Source: Phlebiopsis flavidoalba
Taxonomy: Eukaryota > Basidiomycota > Agaricomycetes > Polyporales > Phanerochaetaceae
Assembly: GCA_035772785.1 (NCBI GenBank)
Contig: JAOCPU010000001.1
Location: forward strand, 682,001 to 746,000
Direction of reading: 5' to 3'
DNA length: 64,000 nt
Below the pieces are notes generated by a model. That model saw only the letters and a list, made by a program, of their open reading frames with translations, was not told the DNA's origin and ran no database searches. Shown in pieces: positions 40,788 through 54,701 of this stretch (position 1 is the stretch's first letter; each line of letters starts with the position of its first letter). Both the position numbers and the translations under genes were made by a program.

Positions 40788-43700
40788 TTGCTGCTGGATC
40801 TGGTGAACGAGAAGTCCCGAGACTTTGGCTCGGTGGTCGGGGGCCCGCGCCGCCACAGACTTTCGATGACGAGTCTACGACTGTCAGAGTTTGCTCGATG
40901 GGCACCATCATCGACACAGTTTCTGATGTCGATTCAGTCCACGGCGGCGTGTTTCATGCTAACCCTAGAAACGGTCTACTTTACAGATATCGCGTCTGAG
41001 GGTGGTGCGGTAATTATGGGTATCCGTCGGTTTGCTCCCGAAATTGCGAGACCCACATGCAGTGGGCCGTCGTTCCACCACGTTCACTAACCCTCTCGAG
41101 CATACTGACGTACGAGTGACCACTCTTCTCCGCCCTTCATGAGAACTAGTGCCTCGCACATCGCCGCCGTACACTCGGCATGCAATGAGGTATGGACGTC
41201 GATGCAGTGGCCATGGCCTGCATTGATCTCTCCCCACACCGAGAGATCCGGAAAGTGGACTGCACTCTCCGAAAGATTAGATACGGCAACCGTCGCAATG
41301 CGCCGACCCATCATCGCAAGGTCTCGAACTTGCTGTGTCCCCGAACGCCAAGCCTCGCAAACGCTCGACTCGCATTTGTTACCCCACATCTCCCCACAAA
41401 CTATCCAACCAATAATTAAAAGGTAAATGAACGGGAGACACGGACACCGCTCGGCTCCTACAGCCTAATTATCGCATCTCGAACCATTTCCGATCCATGT
41501 AGACACCATACATCGTGTTGTCATACCTCGATAGACCACAGACTCGGATCGCTGCAAATCGGAACACAGGCGGCGCTATGTCGCGGTGTTTATTGCGCTC
41601 ATACATATTTTAACTCACGGCGTTGGCCGTACTGCCACGACCATTGCGTCACAAGTAGATTTATTCACATCGAGGACAATGGCCTCATCTGGACCGCACG
41701 AGGAGGGCAACAATCACAAGTCGGTCCCACCTCTATTATACCCACGCGGACCGCTCACGGGTGGCGACCCCACTACGATCCGGCCGTTATGCAATTATTC
41801 GCGAGTAGTAGTACATAGAGGGGTCGCACGAGGTCTAGTTGTACTTGAATATACCTCTGCACGCCCACGCTCGAATGTTCGAGTCCGAACTGTCCATGGG
41901 AATGTGGATCTTTCCCACCTTGGCCGGGCATTAGTGAGGTATTTGCAAGGCGGTCAGAGCGAGGAAATAGATAGCTCGAGGAGCGTGCCACTTCGTGTCG
42001 GCGGAAAGGCCAGATGTGCGTGGGTAGACACTAGATGGGATCCGGCTATTTTGGATATAGCGGTCAGCAACAGCCAGTGCTGGGGTCATGTTCGGTTTTG
42101 ACACGGGCCAGACCCTGGGAATAAGCTTTGTAGTAATTTGAGACGGTCGCACGGAAATAGCGTGAATGGACTTGCTGTACATGACATCTGCAATGGGATC
42201 AAATATCACAACGTCGGTCACGCAAGCAGAATGTACAGCTGCAGCTGAACTCGTGCAGTCCAGCTGCAACAATAGATTCAGCTCGCGTGTCGGCGATGTC
42301 TCGAGACCGTCGTCCTTCCTTTTTCCACCTTGTAGTTGTCTACAAGGAAGTCGAAAGCATGGATACAAGAAAGGCAGTGTCAAATGAACGCACCAAGGTT
42401 CCCTCTATCCACCTTTCCTTTCCCACAGACCAGACCGCACCCCTGGCGCGCCGCGCCTTGAAGCTTGCCAAGGCCCCAGCCCCACCCCCGCCGATTCCAT
42501 ACCATGCCCAGTGTCCCGCGAGGCAAAACCGCAAACTCTGTCTCTGCACCCGACCCCACGGCGGAGGCGCGGGCATGGACGAATCTCGGGCGAATCCTTT
42601 CATCGCGGGGACGATGGCGTCCGGAAGAGGCAAAGCAGACACGCGCGCTGCCTGTGCGCTATACAGCCGCGATCTGACGCGTCGATGAGAATGTCCGGCT
42701 GGGTTGGGCGCGTGTGCAATGTGCATGGAGGGGAAGGGGAGGAGGCGCCGACGGCCGTGGCGCGCCGAGAGTGTGCTATAATCACCTCTTCACATAATGA
42801 GTGTTGGTTCATGAAGTGCAGCGATATACGCACCGGGCCATGACGCAACCGGGGGAGCCAGCTCGATGACTCGTCGACCGACTCATCTTGTGTGCCGATC
42901 TGAGTAAGCGGGTCGCATACGCTTTGTAGGGCGATGTAGCAAGGTTGAGAACATTCGGAATGAGTTTATGGCTGACTAAGTGTGGCGCACCTGCGCTGAG
43001 CTTGAGTCGGAGCGAATGAGCAAGATGTGACGGCGGACCGCGAGGCAAGTGGCGGGCGTTTGCATTGTGCGAGATGCTCGCACTTTCCAAACCGTTAGTC
43101 AGTGGGGAGGCGCCTCGAACCTCGGAGAGAAGAGAGTGGGATAGATGGAAGGTCGATAGGCAAGCGTCAAGGGCCGTCTTATGTGTGTGCGACGGCGCCC
43201 CCGCGCGTCCTGGAAGGGTGGGCAAGGGCATGGAGAGCGCCTGCTGCAGACCGAGGAAACCACGGAAAGATTAGATGATAGAAGAGAGCGCACGGTCGAC
43301 GGGAAGATACGCACGGGTTTCGTGCATCTACACGCCCACGATGGGCGCGGCTGGGAGAGATATTGGATAGAGGCCGCTGAGAAAGGCAACGGCAGATATG
43401 GTGGCGGCAGACAAGCTATCGAGAGCCGGATCGGGGCCCATCGCGAGGGAAGCCAAGGCTTGGATATCCCGGTAGCACAAGGTTGATAAACTCGTGTGCA
43501 TAGAGCGGGATGTCAGCTTGCCTTGTGCGCGCGGGTCGCTTTTGTGCAGGCCAAGATGGAACGGGTCATCTGGGATTGCCCTGCCTAGAAAAGTAAAAAA
43601 TCCGATAGCAGGGAAGATGAGTGTTTGGCTCTCGAGACCTCGGAAGAACCTAGCGCTGTACCAGATGATCTCGCAGTGGCGTTTGCCTTCGGACGTGTTT

Positions 43701-45359
43701 GCTGGCCGAGAGGAAGCAGGCGTATACGCGTATTTACGCGCGTTGTGTAGGTGCTTGTGATTGGCTGCGCAGGCCGTACGCTGAGCACGAATGTTGAGTC
43801 TAAAATGAAGGACGAGAGTCATGATGCGCTCAACGGAGTGTGTGTGGCCACGGCTTCATTGTGACTCTGTTGTTTTGCGCGCCCCGGTTCATTAAGCTTG
43901 GCTCCAATAGCTTGTGGTCCCCACCCGGCATGGTCACTTGTAGGTGTCTAACCAATACGCCGATCGGACTATAAAGCGCGAGATCGACTGCAGGTTGGGA
44001 GATCAGCCACAAAGAGTAGAATCTCGTTTGGCGCGTCTGCGAACGAGGAGTCGCGTCGCCGCTCCGGCTGAAGAACGATAGCAGGGCGGGGTGAGCGTGG
44101 AAGGCCCTGCGGAAAGTGAGTTGGTTAAGGTGAGACGAGTGGCACAGCTGTACGCGAACGAATGCAGTACTCTAGGGGTAGTAGTTAAGTTGACAGGCGT
44201 TAGAAGTGCGGTGGTGATGATGGACAAGTGATGACCTGGCCATCCGCACCGCAGCGTCCCTGGGCTTTGCACTGTGGGCGTGGTAGCGCATTCGCCTGGC
44301 GTCGTGAGTTGACGATGGGAAAGCTCCGGGAGAGTCGGCGTCGGTCCAGACGCAGAGGTGGATATCCCAGTGCGCTCGGGAATTGCGCGATCGTCACGGT
44401 GTACGTGCGTGTGGCGAGTATGCTGGATGGATAGTACTGTCCTGACTCGCCATGCAGATAATTAGTCATGCATGGGGGATGCTTAGACATATAGGGAGAA
44501 GTGCGGGGAGGCGAGGCAGCCAGGAAGAGGTGAATTGAGGTGCTATCTGGGTAGGCCGAACTGCTGCATAAGACGCGTGGAGAGAGAGAACGGCCGAGTC
44601 AGCTAAATGGCGAATACCGAACGTTCATATGGCGGGAGCTTGGTTGAATCCCGAAGAGTAGACGCACACCCCGGGGAGATTCTGGAGAGTTCGTCTCGAG
44701 GGTTCGTCGAGTCACGCACGACTCACGAGCCTGAGGGGAAGATTCTCGAGGAGGCATCGAGGCCCACATCTGAAGGTTAGGAATAGCACACGAGGGAGTG
44801 ATTGGTGAGGTGTGCAATATTAGGGAGATAAATTCGGAATAGATGCGAATGAATAGCACAGCAGGAGGTACTATCGTAATGAGCTGACTGGGCACGCGGA
44901 AGCAAAGGGGAGGCCGTTACGTAAGCGGGGTTAGGGTCATGCCTTCCCGATGTGGACAGGCTAGCTGGCGGACTGGTGGATGTCGGGCGAATGGGGCCGA
45001 AGAAGCGCGGGCAGCTCGGGTGGCCTCGGCCGGCATAGGGACACCAGGCGACCGGCCACATGCCTGCGAGGGGTTGCTTCGAGCTGGCTTGAGGGTGTCC
45101 CCGTAGAGGCGAGCATAGAGACTCGCCGAGGGGCAGAAATGGGTCGTTGGGAGTGAATCATGGGTCACCAGCAGCGTGGTGTGGGCGAGCGGGCGAGTTG
45201 GCTATCCGGGTCGTCTGGAGTTTGTTCTGTGCGACGAAAATGCCGAATGGAATATGTGCAAACCTCCCTTATTGGGAAGGCTTATCTAATCTCGACGTGG
45301 GTCTCCCTCGCTCGCTCCGGTGCAGTTCTTTTCTCCGTCCGTGCTTGGGAGAGGATGTA
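40788..45359. other. 4.6 kb gene-poor region
   Basis: No recognisable gene. The longest open frames are 171 codons (plus, 41586-42101) and 164 codons (minus, 43328-43822). Neither has a motif, a convincing signal or Kozak context, or a frame-joined extension that resembles a family. Base composition becomes GC-richer from 42.4 kb. The stretch may hold fast-evolving genes obscured by indels, or long regulatory DNA. Confidence 0.35.
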
Positions 45360-46649
45360 TATCTACGGCCATCCACTCTTCAGAGGCGGTGGCCCTCCTT
45401 TGTATCACCCTCCTCCATATATCAACCCCGTCCCCCCGCATGCCGCCGCCACCTCTAACCGCGGTGCCACAAGCAATATCTACCCGCCCGCCAATCACGC
45501 CTACCCGTCCAGCTATGCACGACCACTCCCCACATTCATCTACAACCAAGCTGAACAGGGCGTCCTCGACGAAGACTCACATCGCCAGCCTTATGCCTCT
45601 CCACCACTTCGCACTCATCGTCGCGCTCACAATACCACCCAAACACCCGCCAGCGGATATCTCGCGCCTCCTCGACCCAGCCGCGGACGCTTCGTCGTCC
45701 TCCGCCTCACCGAACCTCGTCGTCAAGCAATGTTCGCGCCTACACTCGCGCGTATGTCCGACCACACTGGTTGAGTTATGCACGACCCAGACTAACCGCC
45801 TGAACTTCCCCGTCCTCTCCCGGCTCGCCGCCAAAATAGCCTCGCAGCAAGCCCCGCCGCTCGTCGTCGTCCGACGCACTTCGCGCATCTCGACCTCGAC
45901 TTCGAGCGCGATCCGGCCCGACAGGTACAAAGACGTACCCATTAGTTGTACGGCCAGAGTGGGAGCGTGGTTGGTCTACGGAGACAGAGGATTTGGATGG
46001 GGAAGGAGGAGGAAGAGGAGCCGTCGTCGTACGAAGGTGGCCTCCGTTTCTCGCCGTTCACGTGCAGAGCCGTTCCTCGTCATCGTCATACCGCACACCG
46101 TCAAGCCGACGCGCGAGTCTGCCACCGTCTCTCTACTCTACGCCTACACGCCATCCTACTACTTCAGCGAGCCCGCGTCGACCACGTCGTCACCCGTTTG
46201 ACTCATTAGAGGAAGAGCAGGAAACGCCTGAGGAGTCACCGTTTGATGATATTGGTTGAAGAGGTAGTCGCGCGAATTCTCCTGGTAACACGGGCAGGAC
46301 CGCAGCGAGTATCTTGAGGAAGATGAAGAGGTCAGCCTCAGCGTCAGCTGTCCCCGTCGTCGCGACGCGCCCAGAAGATCAGGAGCGTGAAGACCATAGG
46401 AGGGATGCAAGAGATGTCCAACTCGTCAGGTTCACGAGGAGGATGAAGTAATGTTACGTTTTTTCTCGTCATTCTCGCGTCTCGTATGTGATACTGAACC
46501 ATCTTACACCAGTCCTTCGTGTACTGACTGTCCTCAGGTCGTCGACTTCCGCGCAATCAACCTCCGTGTTCGTTTTGCGTCTTCCCACGCAACAGCGTCC
46601 GGTTGTCCATTACGCGCGCCGGAGAAAATCTTCCTCGTCATGAACTAGA
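45360..46649 (+). CDS. Possible low-complexity hypothetical protein
   Basis: Weak gene model. Open, codon-biased plus-strand frames run through this stretch but in shifting phase. Readable parts are PPLYHPPPYINPVPPHAAAT (45406 on), RQRIWMGKEEEEEPSSYEGG (about 45990), SSSSYRTPSSRRASLPPSLY and FDSLEEEQETPEESPFDDIG (ending 46259). After one stop they continue with GSRANSPGNTGRTAASILRK and MKRSASASAVPVVATRPEDQ. A possible intron begins near 46448 (a GTAATG donor) and ends at CCTCAG (46538). The composition suggests a disordered Ser/Pro-rich fungal protein. No domain is recognised and neither end is firm. Confidence 0.3.
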
Positions 46650-49600
46650 AGATGTTTCGTCGAACACTGTCGCGATACCCCAGAGTCACCTATCACGAGA
46701 TCGCGTCCCGCCTAGCATTTGCCTGGGGAACATGACAGCGAACGTCCCCGATTCACGCATTCGCATGCCAGTATCCTTATGATTATCATCGCCATCGCAC
46801 GTTCCGCATAACGTTCCACACGGGCTTAGGGATGCTGGGAGCGAGCGGCGGTGGTATACATTGCCCGTGGTCCTGTCCCCACCCTCGCCTATTCTATCTC
46901 CATCCATCCTATTCACCCACGTCCAGAAAGTAGACACGCCCCCGCCTCTCGTGCTTTATGTCCAAAATCCAAGTCCCAACGACCACGGTCTCGGTCTCGG
47001 CACTCATTCCACTCTCATGCAATCATGTCTGAACACTTGAACACTCATCACGATCATCCACCATTTTTTTCACTTTCTCATACACACTTTTGCACATTTT
47101 GCCCTTTCATAAAGCCCATTCATGCTGTCACATATTTGTTACATTTTCCCTCTCTGCTCGGTGTGCCGCATGTGCATCACATCCTTGGATTTCTTTGGCA
47201 TCATTCACTCCCCATCTAACGCGCATAATTCTTCACTGCACAGTGTACTATTCTCCATTTTTTTCACGGTTTTCCCTTCTATGGGTCATTTGGGATTGTT
47301 GTTTGGATGAAGAAAGAGTTACGAAGTTGATGAAGAACAGTCGATGTTGAACATCCTAATCATGATCGAACTTGCCGATACATTCGTAGTTTCGGCACAA
47401 GACGAACCCATCCACTATCCCTCATTGTCCATACCCCTAGCACGCATTTATTTTGCTGTCGATAAGACGACTTTCTATGAGTCCGCAATTGAGTAACGCA
47501 ACGATTCGTACGAAAACTTCGGTGTGATGTTCTTCTCAGTCAGATTGTGTCTTGGCAGGAAGCTTTCCGCCGCAGCGGCGAATGGGGGTGGATATGGGCG
47601 CCTGGCGCGTCGACCCGACTTGACACAGTGGTTCCTTTCTGAGCCAACGGGGGTGGCCTTTCGGCCCTCGTAACGACCTGCTCAAACCTCTTCCTCATCC
47701 ATCAAGGCGATGTGCCACCAGTCGCCCCTATCACCTAGCCCACAGCACCTAGGGGACGGTCGACGTTCCGAACTTCTCCGTGTAGATCGCGCCCTACAGA
47801 CATCGCACGCCGAACTACGGCCTGCCGCACCTTGTGGGCTTTGACGGTTCACGACGCCTAGATGTGACATCCCACTACATGGCGTCCATGGGGGGACAAT
47901 TCGGAACATGTCGCTGGGCAGCGGCCTCCCGAAAGGACGTTGGAGAGCCAGAAAACGCGTTGGGGTCGGCCGATTTCATAGGCCAGTTGTCACCGAGCCA
48001 CCCGTGGGCTCTGGAACAGGCAAGTGTTTCTCTATACTCCTCAAGTCTCTACTCAGCGGGGCACGATATTCCGCACACAAGAGGGCTCCTGTGGCGCCGC
48101 AGGCCCAAGGCCACTATAACCGCTCTGCGGCGCAGTGAAGGTCACCTACGCTTGCACCAATAGACACTTACAGTCGCACAGCCGGTGGTGATCGGGTGTT
48201 TCCCTCGGCCCATACGATGTTTGCCTCGCAGCTTCCCGGACGTCTAGCCTGTCCACGGCAGAGTTCAGTCCTTGTGAGTCCTGCGTATCCGACTTATTCA
48301 GGAATTGGCACTCATTGCACTCGCCGTAGTCGTCATCGCTGCGTCTGTACTAAGGAGCCGTAACTCACTCTTGTGCACGTGAAGTGGAATTCCCGAGCCG
48401 GAGAGGATGCTGCCGGTTTGCGATGAGTCAACTTCTGCACGGGGATGCACGGCCCCCACTGTTGTTTGCTCTCTCCGATGACGGGTCCGTGGGTTTGCGG
48501 CCCGGCTTGAGACTGATCCTCTTCGAAATAGGTTGGGTGATCGGGTCAGAGCGTTCATTAATATTCGCGCACTGTAGATGTTGCTTTTGTGCAGAATGCT
48601 GCATAATTCGTGTATGAACAACTGATCTCCGAGGCAAGGACAAACAGTCTCAGAGCCTTTTGAGTGCCGATAGAGGTATGTCCAAGTACAATAGAGCAGG
48701 AGATGGTGTTTTTCTGACCTCGATACTGATAGCTGGACTTCTCACGGTCGGCACCATCCCTATTACGACTTGAGAAACATCTTGAGCAGCGATTTCGCCT
48801 ACAAGACAGTATGTGTGGATAGGGGACACCCCTCTCCATTGTGACTAGCTCGCACACAAGAGCACTCTCCTACTGTCTTGAGCCGCTCCTGGTTGTCTTC
48901 TGACATGCTTGGGCATCGTTCCAAACTCATCTTTCCCTCAATTTTTTCCGGGAACGCAAGAGGCAGGTCTCGGCAGGGCTTCGTGCATACATTGCTTAGT
49001 CGCTGCAGGGCCGTTGTGCGAGCCACTTCTACTCCCGATGGCAGCGCCCAGACTTGCCTTACGGGACGTGATCATCAGCCTTGATCAGGTGGGAGATGAG
49101 TTGCTTGGCCTATGCATGGACATCACCGCTGTGGCGCTGACTACCTTGTTTACTACTCACATGAAGTTATCTACATGAATGAGCTCATCGTCTATCCCGC
49201 TCCATCATTACCTATGTCTCGATATCACCCTACTCAATCCATCGACGGCTATCTGCATCGATATGAAACTAGTCGGACTCAGGTTATTGTCAAGCTTACC
49301 ACCGCAGAAGCAGATAATTTTGTCTTTTGCCTCGTGTGCCCCGCCACTTCTCAGGAGCACACCCAGCTAGTTATACCGCCTCCACAATAACCCTGAGAAC
49401 CGCAGCCCAAGAACGAAACACTCGTGCACGATATACAATACACGAGTGTGACTACACATTGATGCTCGCGCTTTGCAGCACTTCCCGATATCCAAGGGAC
49501 AGAGTGTGGCTCGAGTCCATACCATCTGAGTAGAATGAATGAGTGCCACTCGCGCCTCGACGGCAGAAATGAACCTTGTACACACCGCCTCTCGGGAGTC

Positions 49601-52029
49601 GTTAGCTCTCATTAGGAGAGTGTTTGTACCATTTGACCATGTTAGGATATTCCGTGCAACCGTACTTACAGAAGTACTCATAAATTATGCTTGTCTGAAA
49701 TTCGCGCAGTTGCCACCCCCATAGTTGCCATCCCGACCCCAGCGTGCTGGTCTTCGTGAACGCTGCGCGCCAGTGCTAGATCGGTTAATCTGGCGGGGTT
49801 GCAACTGGCCGGGTGATTGCCGTGATCATCTCCGGAGAGCACTGACCGCCCGGCGACTAACCGGAGCCCTTTCCTTTGTGCGGGAACAACGGCCATGGTC
49901 TGAGTTGCTGAGAAACAAAACTACACCTCCCAGATGCGGTTCAGCGTGCTCATCGGCAGGATTCGAGCACCGTAAGCTGCGTACATCAAATTCATCCTCC
50001 TCGGTGGGTGGCATGACTGTCTGCGCTTTGAACCGCAGCGCCGCGCGCGCGGACTGACTTGGGAGGTTTACCCCAGGTTACCCCGCATGGCCCACCAAGA
50101 GGGCACACAGGGCAGCGTACGCGCTGTGCCTCGCCGTGCTATCGCAATCGCCCTGAGCGAGAGAGACGAACGTGCACGGGATAGCGTCGTGCTGCACATA
50201 TGATCTAGGCGCCGCCCGCGTTCGGTCGTTTACGTCTTTCTAGTGAAGATCCTCGCAGGCTCTGCTCTGCTCGACCACTCGTATGCTTTCAGATGCAGCG
50301 GGGGGCATGGGACGAAATCGATAATCATGCTCCTACGGGCCAGCTGACCCGTTTCGGACACAGTCTGACGAGCAGCCTTGGGCACATTGGCATCGTCGTT
50401 GGCTACCGCACATGCGGATTATCTGACGGTGTTCCATCCGAGCGGCGGATGGCCACACGATACGTGTGCGTGGCAGAAGCTGCACAGAATGACGGTACGA
50501 GTTCGGATGTACTCTACTTGTGGGATCCATGTCATAATCAAGAGTATCACCGAGCCGACACTATTGACTGGAATCACAAGGACTCGCCCAACTCGAAACC
50601 GATGACTCGTGATTTGCATGATCTTTCTCTTCTGCACTACTAATGCTGATTCGATTTCGTCGATAGCCCAATACAACACACGATTCGAGCTTATCACAGT
50701 ATTCGCGCATGATTGCGATACTTCCGATGAACACCCATATTTCCGGCTATCGTTTTCTGTGGCGACGTGAGCATTTATATATCAAGTAGAGGACGGCTTT
50801 TTAATCCATGGTTAGTCCTTTTCCATAGCGCGTTCCAAATTCTGATTTCGACACCGGCAAAACCTGCGCTTCACACCTCCCGGTTACCGGATGCAATGGT
50901 ATTTTAGGTGGAGTGCCAAATACCGTTGTCTCTGGCCACGGGTTACACCTAGTACCGTGTGGAAAAACTCTCAAGAACAGTTTGCAATAGGACATCGTGT
51001 AGGTCTATTTCCCCGGGAAGCGGGTGTCCTATGAGAGGAATCCCGTGAGTAAATGGGATGGGCTTGGTACTCGATGATTGCTAACGGTTTCACAGGAATG
51101 ACCATTGGATACTAGTCCCGAAGGGAAGCGCAACGCGCGCTCCGCACCTTATATCATACTTGTACACGCATGCGTGGTACTGCCCAAGGGCTCGAGGTGG
51201 AAATGTAAGGGATGTGAGAAGACGTTTTGTGCTGTGTTATGCTGAGTCTCACTGATGTGTTCCAAGTATGCTGAGGTACGCACGCATGATTTCACAATTT
51301 CCCGTTACAAACCCCGCTCACGAAGCACTACAGTTTGGTCTTTAGACCACCGCAGGTTTCGGCAAGGACACCCTTACGTGTCTATAGGCGTGCTTGCTTG
51401 CGGAGGCATGTGCGTCGCGTCGGCCTCCTAAGCAACCGCCGTCATCACAACCATGAAGAACTGAATGGTACGGTCTACAGTTACACCGTTCTGCAGTGCA
51501 TAAACGATTGATGCACGCCAACTCCAGCCACAATGCTATGCTTTACTATTACCAGCTTCGACATGAACTGGACACTTTTGTCTACTCGACAAGTCGTTTG
51601 TGCCCTACATGCCCCTTCCTTGACCACAATTCTTGCTACTACACGTTGAAACAGTCAACATGTGGGTTTTTGTAACTCCTTGGGTCCACCTCCGACATGG
51701 AAGTCGCATCCGGGAATTGGAGGGCCGCCTGATCGCCTTCTCCTAGCGACGCAGGATCCGTACGCTCCTCGACGGATGCCCCAGACGGCACGCCGTCCAA
51801 AATTCTAGGCCCGACTTGACCCCAATAATTCAGAATATTGCCCCACAAACCCGCCGAAATGGCGAGTCCCCCCGACAATACCTCCCAACCCCGGCTAACC
51901 TATGCACCCACCACGCTCACCGCCCACTACACTTCCCCGCGCTCGACAGATGCACGCGGCGCCCTCAGCCAGCCGCAAACGCACCACGTTACCTAACGCT
52001 TTCCCTATTCCGCTCCTCGCCGCGCCGCC
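46650..52029. other. 5.4 kb gene-poor region
   Basis: A T-rich segment at 47040-47290 looks like leader or tail sequence. A hydrophobic 18-residue stretch (ELALIALAVVVIAASVLR) occurs in one plus frame at about 48303, but without a supportable gene around it. Other open frames, such as plus 50293-50643 (116 codons) and minus 51639-51878 (79 codons), show no motif. I see no transposon ends, RNA gene or long repeat. Confidence 0.35.
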
Positions 52030-52310
52030 TGGCCCGCCTCGTTTCCCCTCCTGTGCTTATCGCCCCACGCGCACAAAAAAACGCGCGGCCCGCTCAGCTG
52101 ACCGCCTCCGCCGCCCGCACACGCCGCGCGGCGTGCGGGGGCCTGGGGGGAGCTGTTGCCGTTCCCGTGGGGCCTCGGCGACCTACGCTGCGCCTTGGTG
52201 GCACCCGGCGCGGCGCGTGCCCGTGTGGGGGGGGCCCTACGCGCGTCGAGGCGAGGGCGGTCGCAATCGTCGCGTCCCTGCGCGACTTCGCCCCGACCGG
52301 AGGAGAACAC
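52030..52310. other. Very GC-rich patch
   Basis: This stretch is conspicuously richer in G and C than its surroundings, with many CG dinucleotides and runs such as GGGGGGCCC. All six frames tend to stay open because stop codons are rare in such sequence, so the long overlapping frames here are not evidence for genes. Confidence 0.6.
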
Positions 52311-54701
52311 TGGCGAGTGGCGCAGATGGCTGCGAGCGAGTGCAGAAAGTCTATAACGTCGTGTACGAAATTCGAGCTGCTTTGCGGGGCTATCTGACTT
52401 GCTGCGAGCAGCTCGCTCAGCGTGTATCATGCCGAACCAAGCGTTGCTTCGCTCGCTTAAAGCATAGCGGGAAGGGGAAAGGAACACGTAGAAAAAAGGA
52501 GAATAAAAGGCGAAGGAGGGAACGGGAGTGTCTGTTTGCGTGGGGAAGTACTCTGATCGTGCCTACAGGGCACCGCTTTTCGAAGTCTGTAAAGCAGCGT
52601 GGTCGATCTCGCGCGCAAAACACGATGCACGCCTCGTGGCGAACGATTATATTCTCTGCGAAGAGCTGCGCAGGCAAGCGACGTTTCTGAACGAAGGAAC
52701 GTGGCGCGGTTTCGTCATGATGGGCCGCGTCGTGGCCATTCATCGTCGCTGTTCGTCGATACCTGGAGATTTGTGGGTGCATTTCTATGTGGGGTTTCTC
52801 GAAGGCAAGTATCGATCGGTCAGCGTAGGGAAAGAGCCTGATATACTTGACCATATCTTCAGCGCAGGCGATCGTAGTAGGCTGTCGATGGGGGGCGAAG
52901 ATTAGATGGCCAAGTGCATCGCGCATGCTCGAGGGGACACGTTGCGGTCAGCACGGCCTCATAACAAGTCGCCTTCAAGCTGCATGAAGCTCGGCTTTTT
53001 CTTTCGCTCAGGACCCGAGACACCGAAACAAGTGAAAGTCGAAGACTCGAAGTGTTGTGTCCTACCAAGCGTTGCGTACACCATGCTTGTACGCGGATTT
53101 TATTACGAGCCCTCGGCTCAATAACTCCGGGCGGGCACACAGAGGGCTCGACTCGTGCTGATAAGCCAAAATAGAACTTGAAATTGGCCTTCAATCCCGC
53201 CTCAGTGACACATCACTTCAGGCCAACTACCCCAGTGTTGTCTCTATGGCAGACTTTGCTAGGGAGATCCGCGCGACCACATGCAAATCGTACTCGGGTC
53301 AATGGAGTAGATACAGAGGTCAAAGAGCGGCGTCCTCTAACCCGCAGGATTTGCTTACCAGGTACGACGTGTTCACTTACACTGGTCAGTATGCGGCCCG
53401 CAAGCGCCATATGACGCAGGGGCTTGATTGTGGCGTCCGCAACTGAATGCCGAGATTTCAGGATGTTCAAGTCGCATCACTGGCGGCGTGATGCGGAACT
53501 TGGAGGATTTGAGACGGCGAGGGACCATGCGCGAGCATCATATGGTCGCCGAGTTCTTCGAGCCAGAAGACGCGACGCGTCGCGGGGCTGGTTGGACAGC
53601 GATGTGCTGAGCCGCGATGTTCAGGCGAAAAGGTCGCTTTTTCCTCCCGCGCATTCCCGTTGCCGTGCGAACGAAGGTGTTCATCAACACGGCGGGCGAC
53701 GTTGCGTGAAAGTTTCAAGCCTTTTGCCGTTAAAAACCACTTGCAGCCGCAGTTGCAGACGGTCGCGTGAGGACATTCGAGTTTTCGGATATTCACGCGC
53801 AAGTCGTATTCGATCACTGGACGAGGGCGCTGCTTCTCGATCGATTGCAGAATAAATATCAGTACCCAGGGATTGTTACCCCATGTTTTAGTGGCTTTGA
53901 GTGCTGGAAGGCTGCGAGGATTGAGGGTAAAATGTTTTGAGTGAGGATGGCGAGATGCGAGGATGTTGATTTGTGGACGGGAGAGATCAGATAAGGAGCG
54001 CGGGCTCGACTCGCTGAGAAGACGAGGGTGGGCGGAGACAGTTCTTAAGCGAAGTCTTGCATGCTTCGCCGGATATCGAACCTCTCCCTCCCTTGAAAAT
54101 TGCGGGGCGTACGCGTTCCATGTTCGCGCCGACGTGAGCCATCGGCCTCATCCCTAGCGGTGCAGCGGCGATGTTATCCCCATGCGGGAGGCGGTGAGCC
54201 TTGTAAGGGAAGTGGCCGGCAGCACAATCGGAACACTCGGCAGCGCCACAACGCCTCGGCGGGCCATTTCGAGGCAGGTCGGGCGAAAGGACGCCACATG
54301 ATTGGCTGTGCGGCCGGCGCCCGGGGCGGCCGGCTCCAGCTCGGGCGCTCCGGAATGTGGCAATTCCATTTCTAGACGCGCGGATGGAATCGCTACCACC
54401 TGCAAATCCCTGCTTGTCTGAGACCATGTATCTCCGGGCAGGAATATTGTCTCAAAATTTTGAGGCTCGCATGGACAATTTCCACGGGTCAGCGCCAGGG
54501 AAATCAGCTGGTCCTGTCAACGGGACTCGCCTCCCCGGTGACGAAGTGGAGGGGATGAGTGGAGCGAGTTCAAATGATGCCTCAGTCCTTTTTTGATCGC
54601 AGGCTATACATATTTGAGCTTCTGCAGCGGCTGACCTGCCCTTCTTCTCTTTACCTCCCAGTTCTTCAACGAACTCCCCTACCACCACCCACGACCTCTC
54701 C
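52311..54701. other. 2.4 kb upstream of the permease gene without a recognised gene
   Basis: Open frames of 120-145 codons exist (for example plus 53424-53855 and minus 53987-54427) but are Arg-rich and motif-free, as expected from GC-rich non-coding DNA. The last few hundred bases should contain the permease promoter. Confidence 0.35.

Noticed and set aside
41586..42101. 171-codon plus-strand ORF
   Set aside because: No domain, signal or plausible start context was seen, and no neighbouring exon continues it; left as unexplained gene-poor DNA.
48303..48356. Hydrophobic stretch ELALIALAVVVIAASVLR as a membrane protein
   Set aside because: It is isolated; flanking sequence in all frames lacks a supportable start, exon chain or stop arrangement.
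51816..52690. Long overlapping ORFs on both strands (193, 262 and 160 codons)
   Set aside because: The region is so GC-rich that stop codons are scarce in all frames; composition is Arg/Pro/Ala-rich and motif-free.
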